DNA of 64,000 nucleotides from Sceloporus undulatus (taxonomy: Eukaryota > Chordata > Lepidosauria > Squamata > Phrynosomatidae), in NCBI RefSeq assembly GCF_019175285.1, contig NC_056527.1, forward strand, positions 112,038,799-112,102,798. The letters run 5' to 3'. Position 1 is the first letter of the stretch; every line of letters begins with the position of its first letter. Made by a program: the position numbers and the translations under genes. The notes under the pieces were generated by a model that was given only the letters and a program-made list of their open reading frames with translations, ran no database searches and was not told where the DNA came from. Positions 1 through 11,133 of the stretch are shown here, one piece after another.

Positions 1-807
1 TCTTTTGTGTTTAACTTTCAGTGAATGCATGGCTTGCAAAGCATGTGCCATTGCATAGACAGCATTGTAAACACTGTAACTGTGGCCGGTCATACCCATT
101 TCAAACACAGAGCTAGGAAGACTTGCTAATTTCTCCTCTCCAGTGCACCTATTTCCAAAATTCTCATTTGAAATAGAACTTGGGAAAGAACACTGAAATG
201 CCTGTTCCCAAAAAATCCTCAATAAGCTGTCCTTTTTTTCTGAAATAGGATTCCTTGCTTGAAGAAATTTCTGGAAGCCTGGTACCTCCTTTGAGGAAAC
301 AGCAAAGGATATTGTGCCGTGGAAGGACTCTATGCTCATCATTCTCTGAAAGGGAAGGGATGTGAATTCCATCTCGGCAGTCAGAATCCAGACTTTTCTA
401 TTTGCTGGAATGCCCACATAATCTGGAATCAAGTGTAGCATTCTAAGAGAGATCATCATCTGATTTTCTCCATGTCCGATCACAGCTGTAGCATTGCTGT
501 TCATGATTAGCTTGTATAGTTCAAAATTCCTAGTTACCATATTCCAAATATCTGAAGAAAAAGACTCCCTAGGTAATGACTTGATGAAATCAAAGCAAAC
601 ACCCTTTAGAGGAAACATGGGGAGCACATTTTGCACAAATCTTTCACCACTATAATTGTTTATAAAAAGCACCCCAATCCAGGTCCACTTGAAATGCAAC
701 AGCAACTGGAGAATCCCCATATTTTGATGGTACTCATTGGGAAACATCTGGTAGGAAAAAACAGCCTCTGTATTATTATTCACCATTGGGGTAGATCCAT
801 ATGTCAG
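1..807 (-). CDS. V2R-1 exon 3 (partial)
   Basis: An open minus-strand frame of 269 codons starts after an AG acceptor at 809-808 with LTYGSTP and runs to the window edge. The full exon in the sister genes is 855 bp, so about 48 bp are missing. Confidence 0.9.
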   Translation of the reverse strand, partial: MTYGSTPMVNNNTEAVFSYQMFPNEYHQNMGILQLLLHFKWTWIGVLFINNYSGERFVQNVLPMFPLKGVCFDFIKSLPRESFSSDIWNMVTRNFELYKLIMNSNATAVIGHGENQMMISLRMLHLIPDYVGIPANRKVWILTAEMEFTSLPFQRMMSIESFHGTISFAVSSKEVPGFQKFLQARNPISEKKDSLLRIFWEQAFQCSFPSSISNENFGNRCTGEEKLASLPSSVFEMGMTGHSYSVYNAVYAMAHALQAMHSLKVKHKR

Positions 808-3800
808 CTAAGGAAAGTGGAGAAAATGAGAATTTTGGAAAATGCATTTCCAAAACAAAATACTGTATATATTCATGTATAAGTCTAGAAATTTTAGTCA
901 AAAAATTGACCCCCAAAACCTGAATCGACTTATCCAAGGCTCAATGTAAGTGCCCTGTGCTCACTCTTACCAAAAAACGAACCAACCTCTGATGAAAGGC
1001 AAGAGCTTAATCTGTCCTGGAAGCACTAATTCCCCTCTCTTTTCTTATTCATTCAGCTTTTAGTGTGAACACAAACAGTGAAGTCTGCTTGAACTTTGTA
1101 AGTTGTTTGGCATCATTTCCTTTTGTTTCATTCTTTACATCCTTTGTTAAGTGCCTCTAAGTTTTATCCTTGATTTATCCATGGGTTATATCAAAAGCCA
1201 CAATTTTGGCCCCAAAATCTGTCCTCGACTTATACATGAGGATGACTTATAGTCGAGTATATACAGTATTGATGTCACATATGAAAATCCATACTTGGAT
1301 TGATCATGGATTATGTACATCTCGGCATAGTTATTAGATTTTGGCATGATTAACAACTTGGTCTAAATACTGTTGGTAAGTCCCAGCTAGAGTATACCCA
1401 CTGAATGAATTGTTTAATGGTGACCCAAGATGAAATAAATCCTTTTGATTAAATTGATGTGTTTCACATCAGACTAACAACAGGATTCCAGCTGCTTTGC
1501 CTGAAATTTTGGGCAGTGGAGTACAGCATCCTTTTTGAAAAACAAATTCAGAATCCATTGGATATCATCCCTGGAGCATTCTGTCCCTAGGACTTTTGAA
1601 TCATCTAACGTATTTCCATATAGAATTTAAAACAAAACAAAACAAAAAAACAACAACCATGCATTATTTGAAGGTTTCCCTGACAATATTTTGTAAGCAC
1701 TTACAAAGACTAGGTGTGGTTTATGATGTATTTTTCTTCTTTTACATTGTCCTTGTTACTTTTATTCTAAATTAACATGAAAAACTTAACCTGACCTGTG
1801 GACCCAGGATGATGACTTGCCACACAAATAATTGAAAAACGTTGTCCTGAGCAATAAGCAATAGTCATTTCGTTAAAACAGAACAGCACACATTATTCTC
1901 TGGATGAAACTTTCTGCTGTCTCTCATCATATGTCACCTGAGGCAACTGCCTCACTCTGCCTTTTGATATGACTCCCCATGAGAAATCAAATCAGATTTT
2001 CCTTTGGATTTTTGTTTAACAACAACCATGAAAAATCTAGAAATGGTGCAATCATCTCCATTCCAATAACCAGCACATATGGATAAAATGACACCTGTAA
2101 GGTATATCCTTTAAAATCCCAAATAAATCCAAATAATTGTCTCCTTGGTCAGGTGTTGATCTCTCACCAGCATTTAAGGTTCTCTCAACATTTCTTTTCC
2201 ACTTAATGCTTTCTATCCTAAGTCTGCAAAAAAGTGATATAAATAGCAAAAGGGGGTGGGGGGGTGAGTGACTTTTTGGTGTCCTAAAAATCATGAGCAA
2301 CAGCTTACCTGTGGAAGCTTGTAAAATTGCAGAATGGTTGCCGCAGAGTGACAGAATTGGGGGTTTGGCCCCACTATAACAGAAGCTATGTTGGTCTGGG
2401 CATCACACTTGTAGTTAGGAATGAATCTGTCATGAGTTGAGAGAAGTTTCATTGTGGCAAGGTAGCTCCATTTTGGTGAGAAATAGGTGTTAAAGACATG
2501 GATGCCCAGGGTGATATTGGGTAGAAGAAGAGGACTACTGTTGATCTCCTCGATGGCAAATGCCAAGGCCAGGATATGCTGGTAGTTTTGATAAAAGTAC
2601 CTATAAAGAGATTTAGATCTTGTGGGGACACTTTACCTGCTTCAGAAATTGCTAGTTAACATATTTTAATATAATATTGTGGCTTTGTATACAAGTAGTG
2701 TGAATTTGGGGAAGAATGATGGGAATTGGAACTGTGATCTTTTACTCCTCTGGTTATCCGCTGATCAGCAACATTAATTGGGGATCCAGAGGGACACAGA
2801 GATGCACAGTGTTAAAATATAGCTTCAAACATACTTTGGCTGAGATCCTGTGGGGCAGCTATGCCATATCTGCCTTTACCTTGGCCACATTCAAGACTCA
2901 AAGTTTCATGAAGGTGGCAGAATTGATAGCTTGAAAGGTAGCATTAGTGAATACTAGCAATAAATAAAACAGTGAACAGTAAAAACAAAAAAGTATGTCA
3001 TAAAAAATCTAAGGACATAAAAATTGCAAATTTCATTCTTGCAAGCCAAAATAAATACTATTACAATTTCTTCTCCTCACCATGAGAAATTTATCAATGC
3101 TCTTTCCTGTGAAAAACCCTACCCACATGCTTCGTGCAGAATAATTCCAAAACCATGAAGATTTTTACCAAAACAATTTTTGACATTGAAGAAACCCATT
3201 TTTGTAACCAGCTTTGAGATACATTCAAATAGCCTTTCCATTCCTGTTATACATATTAACCACACTACCAAGAAATGCCTAAAAGGGTGTTATCTAGGCT
3301 TGTAATATAAATACTGCAACACAGAGAATAGCAAAATAACGACAAGAGAGCAGTAGCAATTCATTACAAGGGTTCCTCTTTTTCTTTGTGAAGAACAGGA
3401 ACAATCTGCTTAGAGATAAAACCAATCATTCAAAGAAACCTAAGGTTAGTTACTCTGGACCAAGGTGTGCCTAGGTTTTTGTGAAATCTCCTCCAACTGT
3501 TGGTAACACTGGAACAAGCTTTTCTAATTTTGATCATTCTTATTATCTTGTTAAAACTCTATTTTCCTCCATTGATTGTCCAAATTCTGTATCTAATGTT
3601 TCTTCTTAATGCCTCAACCCAAAAGCCATTGCAAGAGGAATTCATATTTTACTTAGATATTACAGGGCCCGAACAGACATGCCAAAATAAAGCTGCTTCA
3701 GGTCACTTTGGAGTTATGCTGTTTAAATGACACATACATCTTAAGAGGCCAGAAGTTGCACCAAACCTGTGCTCCAGACTTTAGGACTGGAGCGTGGCTT

Positions 3801-4722
3801 TGGCGCGGCTTCCAGCCTCTTAGGACACCATGCATCATTTAAACAGCATACCTCCAAAGTGACCCAAAGCAGCTTTATTTTGGCCTGTCTGTTCAGGCCC
3901 ATAATCTCTTGTTTCTGGAAGTGGCTAGGCATAGTTGGGACACCCTGCGGGAAAAAAGTCTGAGATTTCTTTCTGACAAAGAAATCCAGCATTAGGCTGG
4001 TGAGAGGATAACATCTTAAAACAGGGACTTTGTGCTTTGAGAGAAAAGACTCCAACTCCAGATATTAGAGGAGGAGGAGGGAGGAAGCTGAAGGTATTTT
4101 TTTTTTTGCCAGCCCCCACATTGGAACTTAGAGCCTAGATGAAGGAATTAACTTTAACCTATTATATATAACATTTATGATCCATCACACATTTTCACAC
4201 TCAAAACTTCCACTTTCAAGACGTGATTTTTTTTATATAGGATTTTCTAAAGTATCAATTGAGCCATCCTAAAGTGAAAGACATGCAATATCAGAGATCA
4301 GGATGAATAATGGTAGAATCAGGATTCATTTGTAGAAACCAACAGTGGCATTAGTAACAGTAATAGCAGAAAGACGAACCACCATCCTAAGAGGCCAAAT
4401 GAAAGTCTGAATGCTTTTCTGCCTCTCATTCTCCAAATGGGTGAAGGTCAATCAATCCAGCCTGTTTGAAGCTATTCTATGATCTTAAGGAATGGATAAA
4501 AATGGCTACTCCATACATGATCTCATCATGTTGTTCTTCCAAAGGATGTCTTCTAAATGTTATCAGGTCAGAGAATCTGTAGAACTGAGAAACAATGCCA
4601 GCAACGATGATATCTCCAGAATGATACTGACTGTGCTTTATATAAAGAGGATCACTGGCAACACATTTAGCAATAGGCTTATTGCAGATGACTTGAGTCA
4701 GGAACACTAATATTGGTGTCAT
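1..4722 (-). CDS. V2R-1: vomeronasal type-2 receptor, exons 1-3 (3' part beyond the left edge)
   Basis: A class C pheromone-type receptor on the minus strand. Exons: 4722-4517 (exon 1), 2600-2309 (exon 2), 807-1 (exon 3, cut by the window). These give 435 codons with no stop. Exon 1 has a hydrophobic leader and the V2R N-terminus (CNKPIAKC, then YHSGDIIVAGIVSQ). Exon 2 carries FAIEEIN and FIPNYKCD; exon 3 carries the lobe that includes [16 protein letters not shown] and [17 protein letters not shown]. Introns follow GT-AG. The missing part should hold the last 16 codons of exon 3 plus exons 4-6. It points away from V2R-2, so the two share an upstream region of 6.4 kb. The start is uncertain: the codon aligned with the sister genes' ATG (4734-4732) is AAG, so I used the next in-frame ATG at 4722; an upstream in-frame ATG lies at 4773. 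The family call is firm; whether the whole gene works cannot be judged here. Confidence 0.88.
861..1268. mobile_element. Tc1/mariner-like MITE in V2R-1 intron 2
   Basis: The ends are inverted copies of a motif starting TACTGTATATA and continuing as a tract rich in CGACTTATA (left TACTGTATATATTC, right CGAGTATATACAGTA). TA at both ends fits the TA target-site duplication of Tc1/mariner elements. There is no transposase frame, so it is non-autonomous. Confidence 0.7.
1269..2308. other. V2R-1 intron 2 remainder
   Basis: AT-rich intronic sequence. I see no exon and no repeat I can name. Confidence 0.5.
2309..2600 (-). CDS. V2R-1 exon 2
   Basis: 292 bp, entered in phase 2 and left in phase 0, from acceptor AG (2602-2601) to donor GT (2308-2307). 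It encodes [20 protein letters not shown] to YKLPQ, the first part of lobe 1 of the ligand-binding domain. Confidence 0.9.
2601..3664. other. V2R-1 intron 1, left part
   Basis: AT-rich. It has several short open frames without recognisable domains and no identified repeat. Confidence 0.5.
3665..3900. mobile_element. Foldback MITE (236 bp)
   Basis: Two arms of about 115 bp are inverted copies of each other: the left begins GGGCCCGAACAGACATGCC and the right ends GGCCTGTCTGTTCAGGCCC. The centre has CTGTGCTCCAG facing CTGGAGCGTGG. It has no coding capacity. The superfamily is not clear from the ends. Confidence 0.75.
4517..4722 (-). CDS. V2R-1 exon 1 with signal peptide
   Basis: 206 bp from the chosen ATG to a GTATGG donor. 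The leader MTPILVFLTQVIC is short but hydrophobic. The other copies have 218 bp from ATG to donor. The four extra codons are present here in frame, but the first of them reads AAG. Confidence 0.75.
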
Positions 4723-4773
4723 GAACAGAATCTTTATCCTGCACAAAATTCTGCCTTGTAGCCATAAATTCAT

Positions 4774-5543
4774 CCTCCAACATTGTCAAAACATCTTGTT
4801 TGCCTGGAAAACTCAGTGTGACAACTATGATGCTTTGACTTACTGACTGCAAGTGAGAACTGCAAAGAAGCAGGCAGATGGAACTATGACTGTTTCTGTT
4901 CTGGATTACGCCTGGAGTATTAATAGAAACCCAGTCATGTTTTTGCATTGTTCTCTGATACTTCTTAGAGACCTCAGAAGTAGTTGGAAGGTAGCATTTT
5001 CATAATTATATGGTAGATAACCATGCATTCTTCTTTACTTTGTCTGTTATAGTGAAGAAGAAACTATGTTGATCCCATCTCAACAGAAACAATTTGAGGT
5101 CATCTGATTGACAACAAGAAAAACCTATGATCTTTTAATGCAAAGCCAGACAAGGTCAGGTAGAAAAACAGCCAGTAGGGAAATAGAAGAAAAAGTCTGT
5201 CATGTCTGTAACTGTTGAGATTTCAGAAGCTTGAATCAGGTCCCAAACTGGGCCAGGTTTTCAAACTGAGACAGTTAAAGAACCCAGATGAAACTTTGAT
5301 CTGAGTTAGAATAATGCAAAGTGGAGTTTCTTCCACCCATTTCTCTTGTAAACTCTAGAAGACTACTTCTTCTTGGACTGCACAAAATGTTAGAGTTACA
5401 TGCCTATGTTTATTTCTTCTGTATGATTTGTAGCACCTTTGCTTGATGAAGAACCAGCAGAGCTTCAAAAGCTTGCACCATGTATTTTGTGCACTTTGGT
5501 TGGCCTAAAAAAAAACACTCTTTTGTGGATTTTGGATGTTATT
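4774..5543. other. Intergenic region upstream of V2R-1
   Basis: This should include the V2R-1 promoter, but I found no convincing TATA box or other motif. Bases about 5425-5540 (GCTTGATGAAG and what follows) look like an old interspersed repeat of uncertain class. Confidence 0.4.
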
Positions 5544-5584
5544 GTATTTGCTGTATGGCCAGCAGAGCACAGCGACCTCTGGAT
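5544..5584 (+). repeat. Target-site duplication, left copy
   Basis: 41 bases from GTATTTGCTGTATGG to CTCTGGAT, repeated at 6816-6856 with one mismatch. The two copies bracket the LINE at 5585-6815. Confidence 0.8.
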
Positions 5585-6815
5585 GCTTTTTGCTGATGAT
5601 GCTGCCCTCGTTGCCCATATGGAAGCAGCTCTGCAATGCCTAACATCTTGTTTTGCTACAGCTGCAGAACTCTTTGGACTGGAAGTCAGTCTGAAGAAAA
5701 CGGAAGTTCTCTACCAGCCTGCACCACAGGAAGAACACTACCATCCCCACATCACCGTAGGCACATCTGTGCTTAAGTCTGTCCAGCAGTTCACCTACTT
5801 GGGAAGCATCATCTCCTCAGACGCCAAGATTGATAAAGAGATTGATCACAGACTGGCAAAGGCATATAGCGCATTCGGAAGGCTTCACCAAAGAGTCTGG
5901 AGAAACAAACACTTGAGGCGAAGCACAAAAATCAGTGTGTATAGAGCCATTGTACAGCCGGCCCTTCTTATACACGGATTTAAGCATACATGGTTTGAAA
6001 ATGTTCCCAAAAAGTATAAATTTACCTTACTTTTCCATTTTTTTATAAGGGACACCATTTTGCTATTTCATTATATGTAATGGGACTTGAGCATACACGG
6101 ATTTTGTTATACACGGGAGATCTTGGAACCAAACTCCAGCGTATAACAAGGGTCCACTGTACTGTCTATTCTCCTCTATGAGTCTGAAACATGGGTCACT
6201 TATCGGCAACACCTACGAATCCTTGAACGCTTTCCTTGAACGCTTTCATCAGCGCTGTTTACGCACAATTCTAAATATACACTGGACTGAATATGTGACA
6301 AATGTTGCTGTCCTCGAACAAGCAGGGATCACCAGCATTGAGGCCATGCTATTGAGGACGCAGCTGCACTGGGCAGGACACGTTTCTAGGATGAAGGACC
6401 ATCACCTCCCCAAAATAGCATTCTATGGTGAACTCGCCACGGGTCAGCATAAGAAGGGTGCTCCAAAGAAGAGATACAAGGACTCCCTGAAACAACTTCT
6501 CAGGCTTGGCCAGATAGATCACCAACAATGGTCCTCCCTGGCCTTGCATCGGGAGGCATGGAGACACACTATCCATGACGCTGCAGCCTTCTTTGAAAGC
6601 TCACGCCGAACGAGCCTCGAAGAGAAACGACAACGCAGAAAGAACCGCAACCTGGAAACATCACCCAAGGAGACTTTCTGCTGTGCTTTCTGCAACCGGA
6701 CCTGTTAATCCCGAATTGGCCTTTTTAGTCACCAACATGCTTGTACAAAGCGTGGGATGAGTCCTTCCTGAATCTTTGTTCGCGAAGCAAAGCCAGAGAG
6801 AGAGAGAGAGAGAGA
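5585..6815 (+). mobile_element. 5'-truncated non-LTR retrotransposon (LINE)
   Basis: It encodes the C-terminal half of a reverse-transcriptase polyprotein. The truncation falls at the catalytic motif: the frame opens at FADDAALVAHMEAA, then has SLKKTEVLYQPAP, FTYLGSIIS, and after the nested MITE WAGHVSRMKDHHLPKIAFYG and GAPKKRYKDSLK. A C-terminal zinc-finger-like CCAFCNRTC is followed by a (GA)n tail. A MITE at 5952-6161 splits the frame at A-I-V. A short duplication of CTTGAACGCTTTC near 6222-6250 also disturbs the reading frame. It is dead. I cannot place the clade with confidence; the WAGHV and KKRYKD block resembles RTE-type and related LINEs. Confidence 0.85.
5952..6161. mobile_element. 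Tigger/mariner-like MITE nested in the LINE
   Basis: Terminal inverted repeats: left CAGCCGGCCCTTCTTATAC, right GTATAACAAGGGTCCACTG, flanked by TA. With the element excised, the flanks read as continuous LINE coding sequence (AIV then LSILLYESETW). It therefore inserted after the LINE and supplies a clean TA duplication. Confidence 0.85.
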
Positions 6816-6856
6816 GTATTTGCTGTATGGCCAGCACAGCACAGCGACCTCTGGAT
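6816..6856 (+). repeat. Target-site duplication, right copy
   Basis: It directly follows the (GA)n tail of the LINE and matches 5544-5584 with a single G/C difference. Confidence 0.8.
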
Positions 6857-7080
6857 ACATTTCTATATAGTGTTCAGCATGTTCTCAGTTTCTGCCATGA
6901 TTTCCCTTACCTATAAGCTACCTAAGATAATGGGGATGACAAGGGAAATCATGTTGAGGTGTCTGCTCTTTAGACAATTTTCTTAGCATGAAATCCCATG
7001 GATTGAAGCATGGCATAGCCAATGAATTTTCCAATTTCATAAAAGACCATTCAGTCACTGGCTTCTCCAGCAAGGATTAA

Positions 7081-7246
7081 GGGCTCATCTACACAGGGGA
7101 AATAAAATGGTCTCACCCCACCCTCACAATGAACTATCTTCACAACACAGGGCCAAATCCCTGATTTGAGTGAGAACTATCTTCATGATGCAAGAACAGT
7201 TCTGCATCAGAACCCTCCCCACCCTGCCCAGTGTAGATGAGTGCTC
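7081..7246. mobile_element. Short MITE
   Basis: Ends are inverted: GGGCTCATCTACAC on the left and GTGTAGATGAGTGCTC on the right, about 166 bp apart. There is no coding capacity. Confidence 0.6.
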
Positions 7247-7829
7247 AGCCTAAAAAGATGATAGTGGTCTTGTGGATGTGTGAAAACTTAAGGCTGCATA
7301 GATCACAAATGTCTGTTGCAGGTTATCTCTCTGTCATGCCTGGCATACCCAAGTCATTCTTCAGGGTCAAATAATCAGAGACCTGTACTGAAAGTAGTAG
7401 TGATAGTTTTGAACTAGCAGTTGCCTGAACAAGGATTTGTAAATACACAGAATGGAAAAGAATCCTTCATGATATCTTAGAGCGTTAGGATAAGCCAACT
7501 CCAAGCCACAATGTCACCGCACAGAAAAGCAGCAAAAAATTATCTCCTTATGCCACAACTACATAGGAACCATAAGCTCCACAATATCTGTATCCACATA
7601 TTTTGCAAAATAATAGTATATATGAGATTTAAGCCCATATCACAGTTGCAAAACCCAAATGGATCTTGCTTTCCATTCTTTACATACTGTGTAGTTAAAC
7701 TGTGGATGATTTAATTTTAGGTAATTGGGCAAAGAAATTTGGGACATTGGATTAATGGAAAATGCTTATTTAATGTTAATTAATGAAAACTGGATTTTCT
7801 GAAATTGGATTTTACAGCAAGCGGTTTTC
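7247..7829. other. Intergenic, unassigned
   Basis: I see no gene and no nameable repeat. Confidence 0.4.
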
Positions 7830-8840
7830 ATAGAATCATGCAATCATAAAGGAGCCTCATGGGCCATTGAGTAAAAAACCCTGTTCATTACAGGATCTCC
7901 AGCTAAAGCATTCTCAGTACTTCATTCTCTTTTTGAATACATTCAGAGAAAGAGGCCCCACTACATCTCTATGCAATGGGTTCCACTTCACCAAGCTGAA
8001 GAAGCCCAACTTCTTCAACCTTTCCTCATATGTTTTGTTCTTAATGTCCATTTTTATCCTTGTTACTCTTTTCTGAACCTACTCTAACTTGTCTGTAAAA
8101 TGAGCCACCCAGAATTGAATGTAGTAATTTATATGAGGTCTATCCAGTGCAGAATATAGTGGGACTATTACTTGGAAACAATGCAGGCCAACATTTGCCA
8201 CTTTTGCTGCAGCATCACAATGTTGGCTCATGTTCAATTTATAATAAATAATAATAAATTTATTATTTTTATACCGCCCTTCCATAGATCAGGGCGGTTC
8301 ACAGCAAATAATCTTTTATTTATCAAAAAATTATGATCAGCAATAATCTCAAGGTCCTTTTTTGCACCTAGTATTGCTGAGTCATGTATTCCCTATCTTA
8401 TAAGTATATATTTGGTTTTTGTGGCCTAAATGTCAAATTTTATATTCATAAATTTTACATTCATCTCTATTGAATTTCATTTTATTAATTTCTGCCTTTT
8501 AAAAAAGTTTATTTAGGTCCATTTGAATTCTCCTCTTATCTTCCAATGTGTTAGCCACCACTACTACCCCAGTTTTGAGTCATCTGATAAAGATTTCCTC
8601 CATCCTGTCATCTAAGTCATTGATAAAAATGTTGAAGATAATACCCCTGGGAAGAAGCCTGAGGCACTCCACTTGAGACCTCCTTGTAGTTTGAAGTGCA
8701 GCCATTGATGATGACTTTTTGTGCATGATTTTCATTAATATGCTATGGCAGCCACTGAACCAATTCCCCAAGAGCACATAGTAATCTGTGGAAAGATGCT
8801 ACCTCTAGTATCCTATTTCTTTGTTAAATTGCATAAAGTA
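7830..8840 (-). mobile_element. Old CR1 LINE fragment (minus strand)
   Basis: It follows the CR1 layout in reverse. It has the 3' CATAGAATCATG end, then sequence aligning with the younger CR1 copy at 62452-63768, including the blocks matching its ERLRELG, AAAKKA and VIVPLYS coding regions and the region before FADDTK. It is heavily diverged and interrupted at about 8224-8325. Confidence 0.75.
8224..8325 (-). mobile_element. L2-like LINE 3' end inserted in the CR1 fragment
   Basis: AATAATAAA repeats followed by ATACCGCCC and GATCAGGGCGG, the same 3' end seen at about 59040-59100, sit inside otherwise continuous CR1 sequence. Confidence 0.6.
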
Positions 8841-9628
8841 TGCAAGACTCTTGTCATAGTCAGACTCTTGCCATGTTTAAACTATTTGAATGGATGGTCA
8901 TTGGTCAATTTTATTATTTAAATTGCAGCCCCCCTCCCCTCCAAAAAAAACCCTGATTCTCTCTTACAGGCTCAAGGTGGTACTTGTTTTGGCCATAGGC
9001 AATGGCTCAGATGTCAACTTCCAGTTCACCTCCTGTTAGAAAAAAGGCCTTAGCTGTCTGGAAAAACTACAAAGTTTACCTACCTCTAGATAGGAGATTT
9101 GGAGGCAAAACATTTGGGTTGTCTTCTCCTTCTCCCCTTCCCCTTTGCAGCAATTGTGGTTGTCAACAGGTTCCCGAAGACACAGCAGCCGGCTTCAGGC
9201 AGTGATTGGCAGCTATGATCACTTGCCCACCCCTTTTGGGGATGCTGTGTAAATATGTACATAGCAATCCTATGCTTCAGGAGATAGGAGGAACAGTGAT
9301 CATGGCTGCCAACACCTTTCCAAAGCTGACTGCTGTGTGCATATTCAGACAGTAGCCAGCTTTAGGAAGTGGTTGGCAACTGCGATTACTCATTCCCTTC
9401 CTCCTCCTGGAAGGCAATGTTTGGCAGAAGACAGATCATGCAACTGAGGATTGCCAAAGCACTATCATGGGTGAAAAGTGTGATAATAAATGATGCCAAA
9501 CCAGTGTACTTCCATTCCTCAAATAGTACGATTATGATGGGACAGCAGGTTGGTGTGATAAAGTCCGAATACCACCTTCTTATTACCTGAACAACTTGTA
9601 AAACAGAACAGGCAGTAAGCATTTTACT
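8841..9628. other. Intergenic with a weak internal duplication
   Basis: Two related segments (around 9190-9235 and 9353-9400) share CAGC.GGCTTCAGG..GTG.TTGGCA. The class is unknown and there is no gene. Confidence 0.35.
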
Positions 9629-9995
9629 TTACATTGGCCTTTGTGGTGCCCCCGTCATGTGCTAGGGGTTGGCCGAGGACCTAGCGTCCATACCAGCCTC
9701 ACCCCTAGCACGTGACGGGGGTGTAAAAATGGTCGCGCCCTATACACACGGGAGTAGCCATTTTTACATGCCAGACGCTTAACGTCCACACATAGTGTCG
9801 CGAGAATGATGCATCGAGTGCGCCATTGGCGCCTTGTCGTGTCATTTCTGCAACGCAAGAATAAGCGCCATTTTGGCACTTCTTTTTAGCTGCGCTGGGA
9901 AGCCTCACGGTTTGACCGCTGGGGCTTCTCGGCGCAGCTAATGACAGCGCAGGCAGAGCGCCACTTTTCGGCACTCTATAACGCGCCATTGTAAG
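9629..9995. mobile_element. CpG-rich foldback element
   Basis: It is GC- and CpG-rich against AT-rich surroundings. One hairpin lies at about 9651-9722 (GTGCCCCCGTCATGTGCTAG against CTAGCACGTGACGGGGGTG) and a second at about 9889-9945 (TTAGCTGCGC against GCGCAGCTAA). The outer ends TTTACATTGGCC and GGCGCGCC-like CGCCATTGTAAG are roughly inverted. The open frames inside are by-products of the GC content. Confidence 0.6.
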
Positions 9996-10380
9996 CAATG
10001 ACACCTGCACTGAGCTGAAGGTATGGAAGGTATGAAGTTGGGAACAGAATGCTTAATGATATTGCAGAAATGAACTACAGTAAAATTCTTGTTCCTTGTT
10101 CAAACCATTTAAGGTGTCTCTCTTCATAATTCCAGGGTATAGAAAAGATCTGATCTAAAAGGATATTAATTGCTTATTTAACTTTGTATAGTCAAAGTAA
10201 AGGAAGTTGTCTGCTGACATGAACTTAAAAAGTGAGGCAGAAGAATCCGCCATCACTCCATTTCAGCTGCAACTTCATTTGGTTTTTTAAGCTTTCTCAT
10301 ACTGAAAACCTGGCCCAGTTTAGAACCTGAAGAAAACCTGTGCCATCCCTACAAATACAGCTGTAACAAACATTTCCCTT

Positions 10381-10616
10381 TACAGTTGACCCCCATTTCT
10401 CATAGACTTGAGGTCCCCGGTCTTGAATATTCATGGAGGGGTGACCTCTCCTATTTTCAGTGGGGTACACCCATGCGGCACATGCCTTGCACATGCTCTT
10501 GGGCATGTGCATCATTCAAGCTTATATGGCTTGAATATAGGCGAGTCTACATTTTCATGCACAGGGTGTGTGTGTCCCTGGAACGGATCCCCTGCAAAAA
10601 TGGAGGGCCGACTGTA
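10381..10616. mobile_element. Tigger/mariner-like MITE
   Basis: Left end TACAGTTGACCCCC is inverted at the right end as GAGGGCCGACTGTA, with TA at both ends. Non-autonomous. Confidence 0.7.
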
Positions 10617-11133
10617 TGTGTTATTCCCCCCCCCCCATTCTCATAACTGGCTACTCCTCCGCTAGTGTTCACCTGCTGTTTACTAGAAGTCTACTTGTTT
10701 CTCTTGCTATCCCTAGTGTGATCCCTAGGGTGTTTATTGTTAAGATAACTGTTTTCTTCTTCAGTGTCACAGAGCAGTAAGAACATGACTATACAGCTAT
10801 CTACTCTATAATTATCCAAATAATTATTCTCTTGAATTCTACCACTTCTTCTTCTCAAGTCCCTGAAGAATTTTAGCAAAGAATTTTAGCAAACAAACGA
10901 AAATAATGAACTTGATCACAAGTATGATGCTATTATATCTTGCGTAAATCAGAGCAGAGAGCAGACACAGCTCCATCTGTCTGATTCCTTACTTTCCGTA
11001 TATGCCTTGTGTTCTGTCTTCAACTCAGTGAGTCAATGAGCATAGCTGTTGGATTATCTTAATCATGAAGGCTCAATGTAAAGACCATTTTGGAGGTGTT
11101 AACTGATGACTGGATGATACACTTTCACACGAG
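10617..11133. other. Upstream region of V2R-2
   Basis: AT-rich with one poly-C run at about 10627. This is the likely promoter region, but no convincing TATA box or other element was found. Confidence 0.35.
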
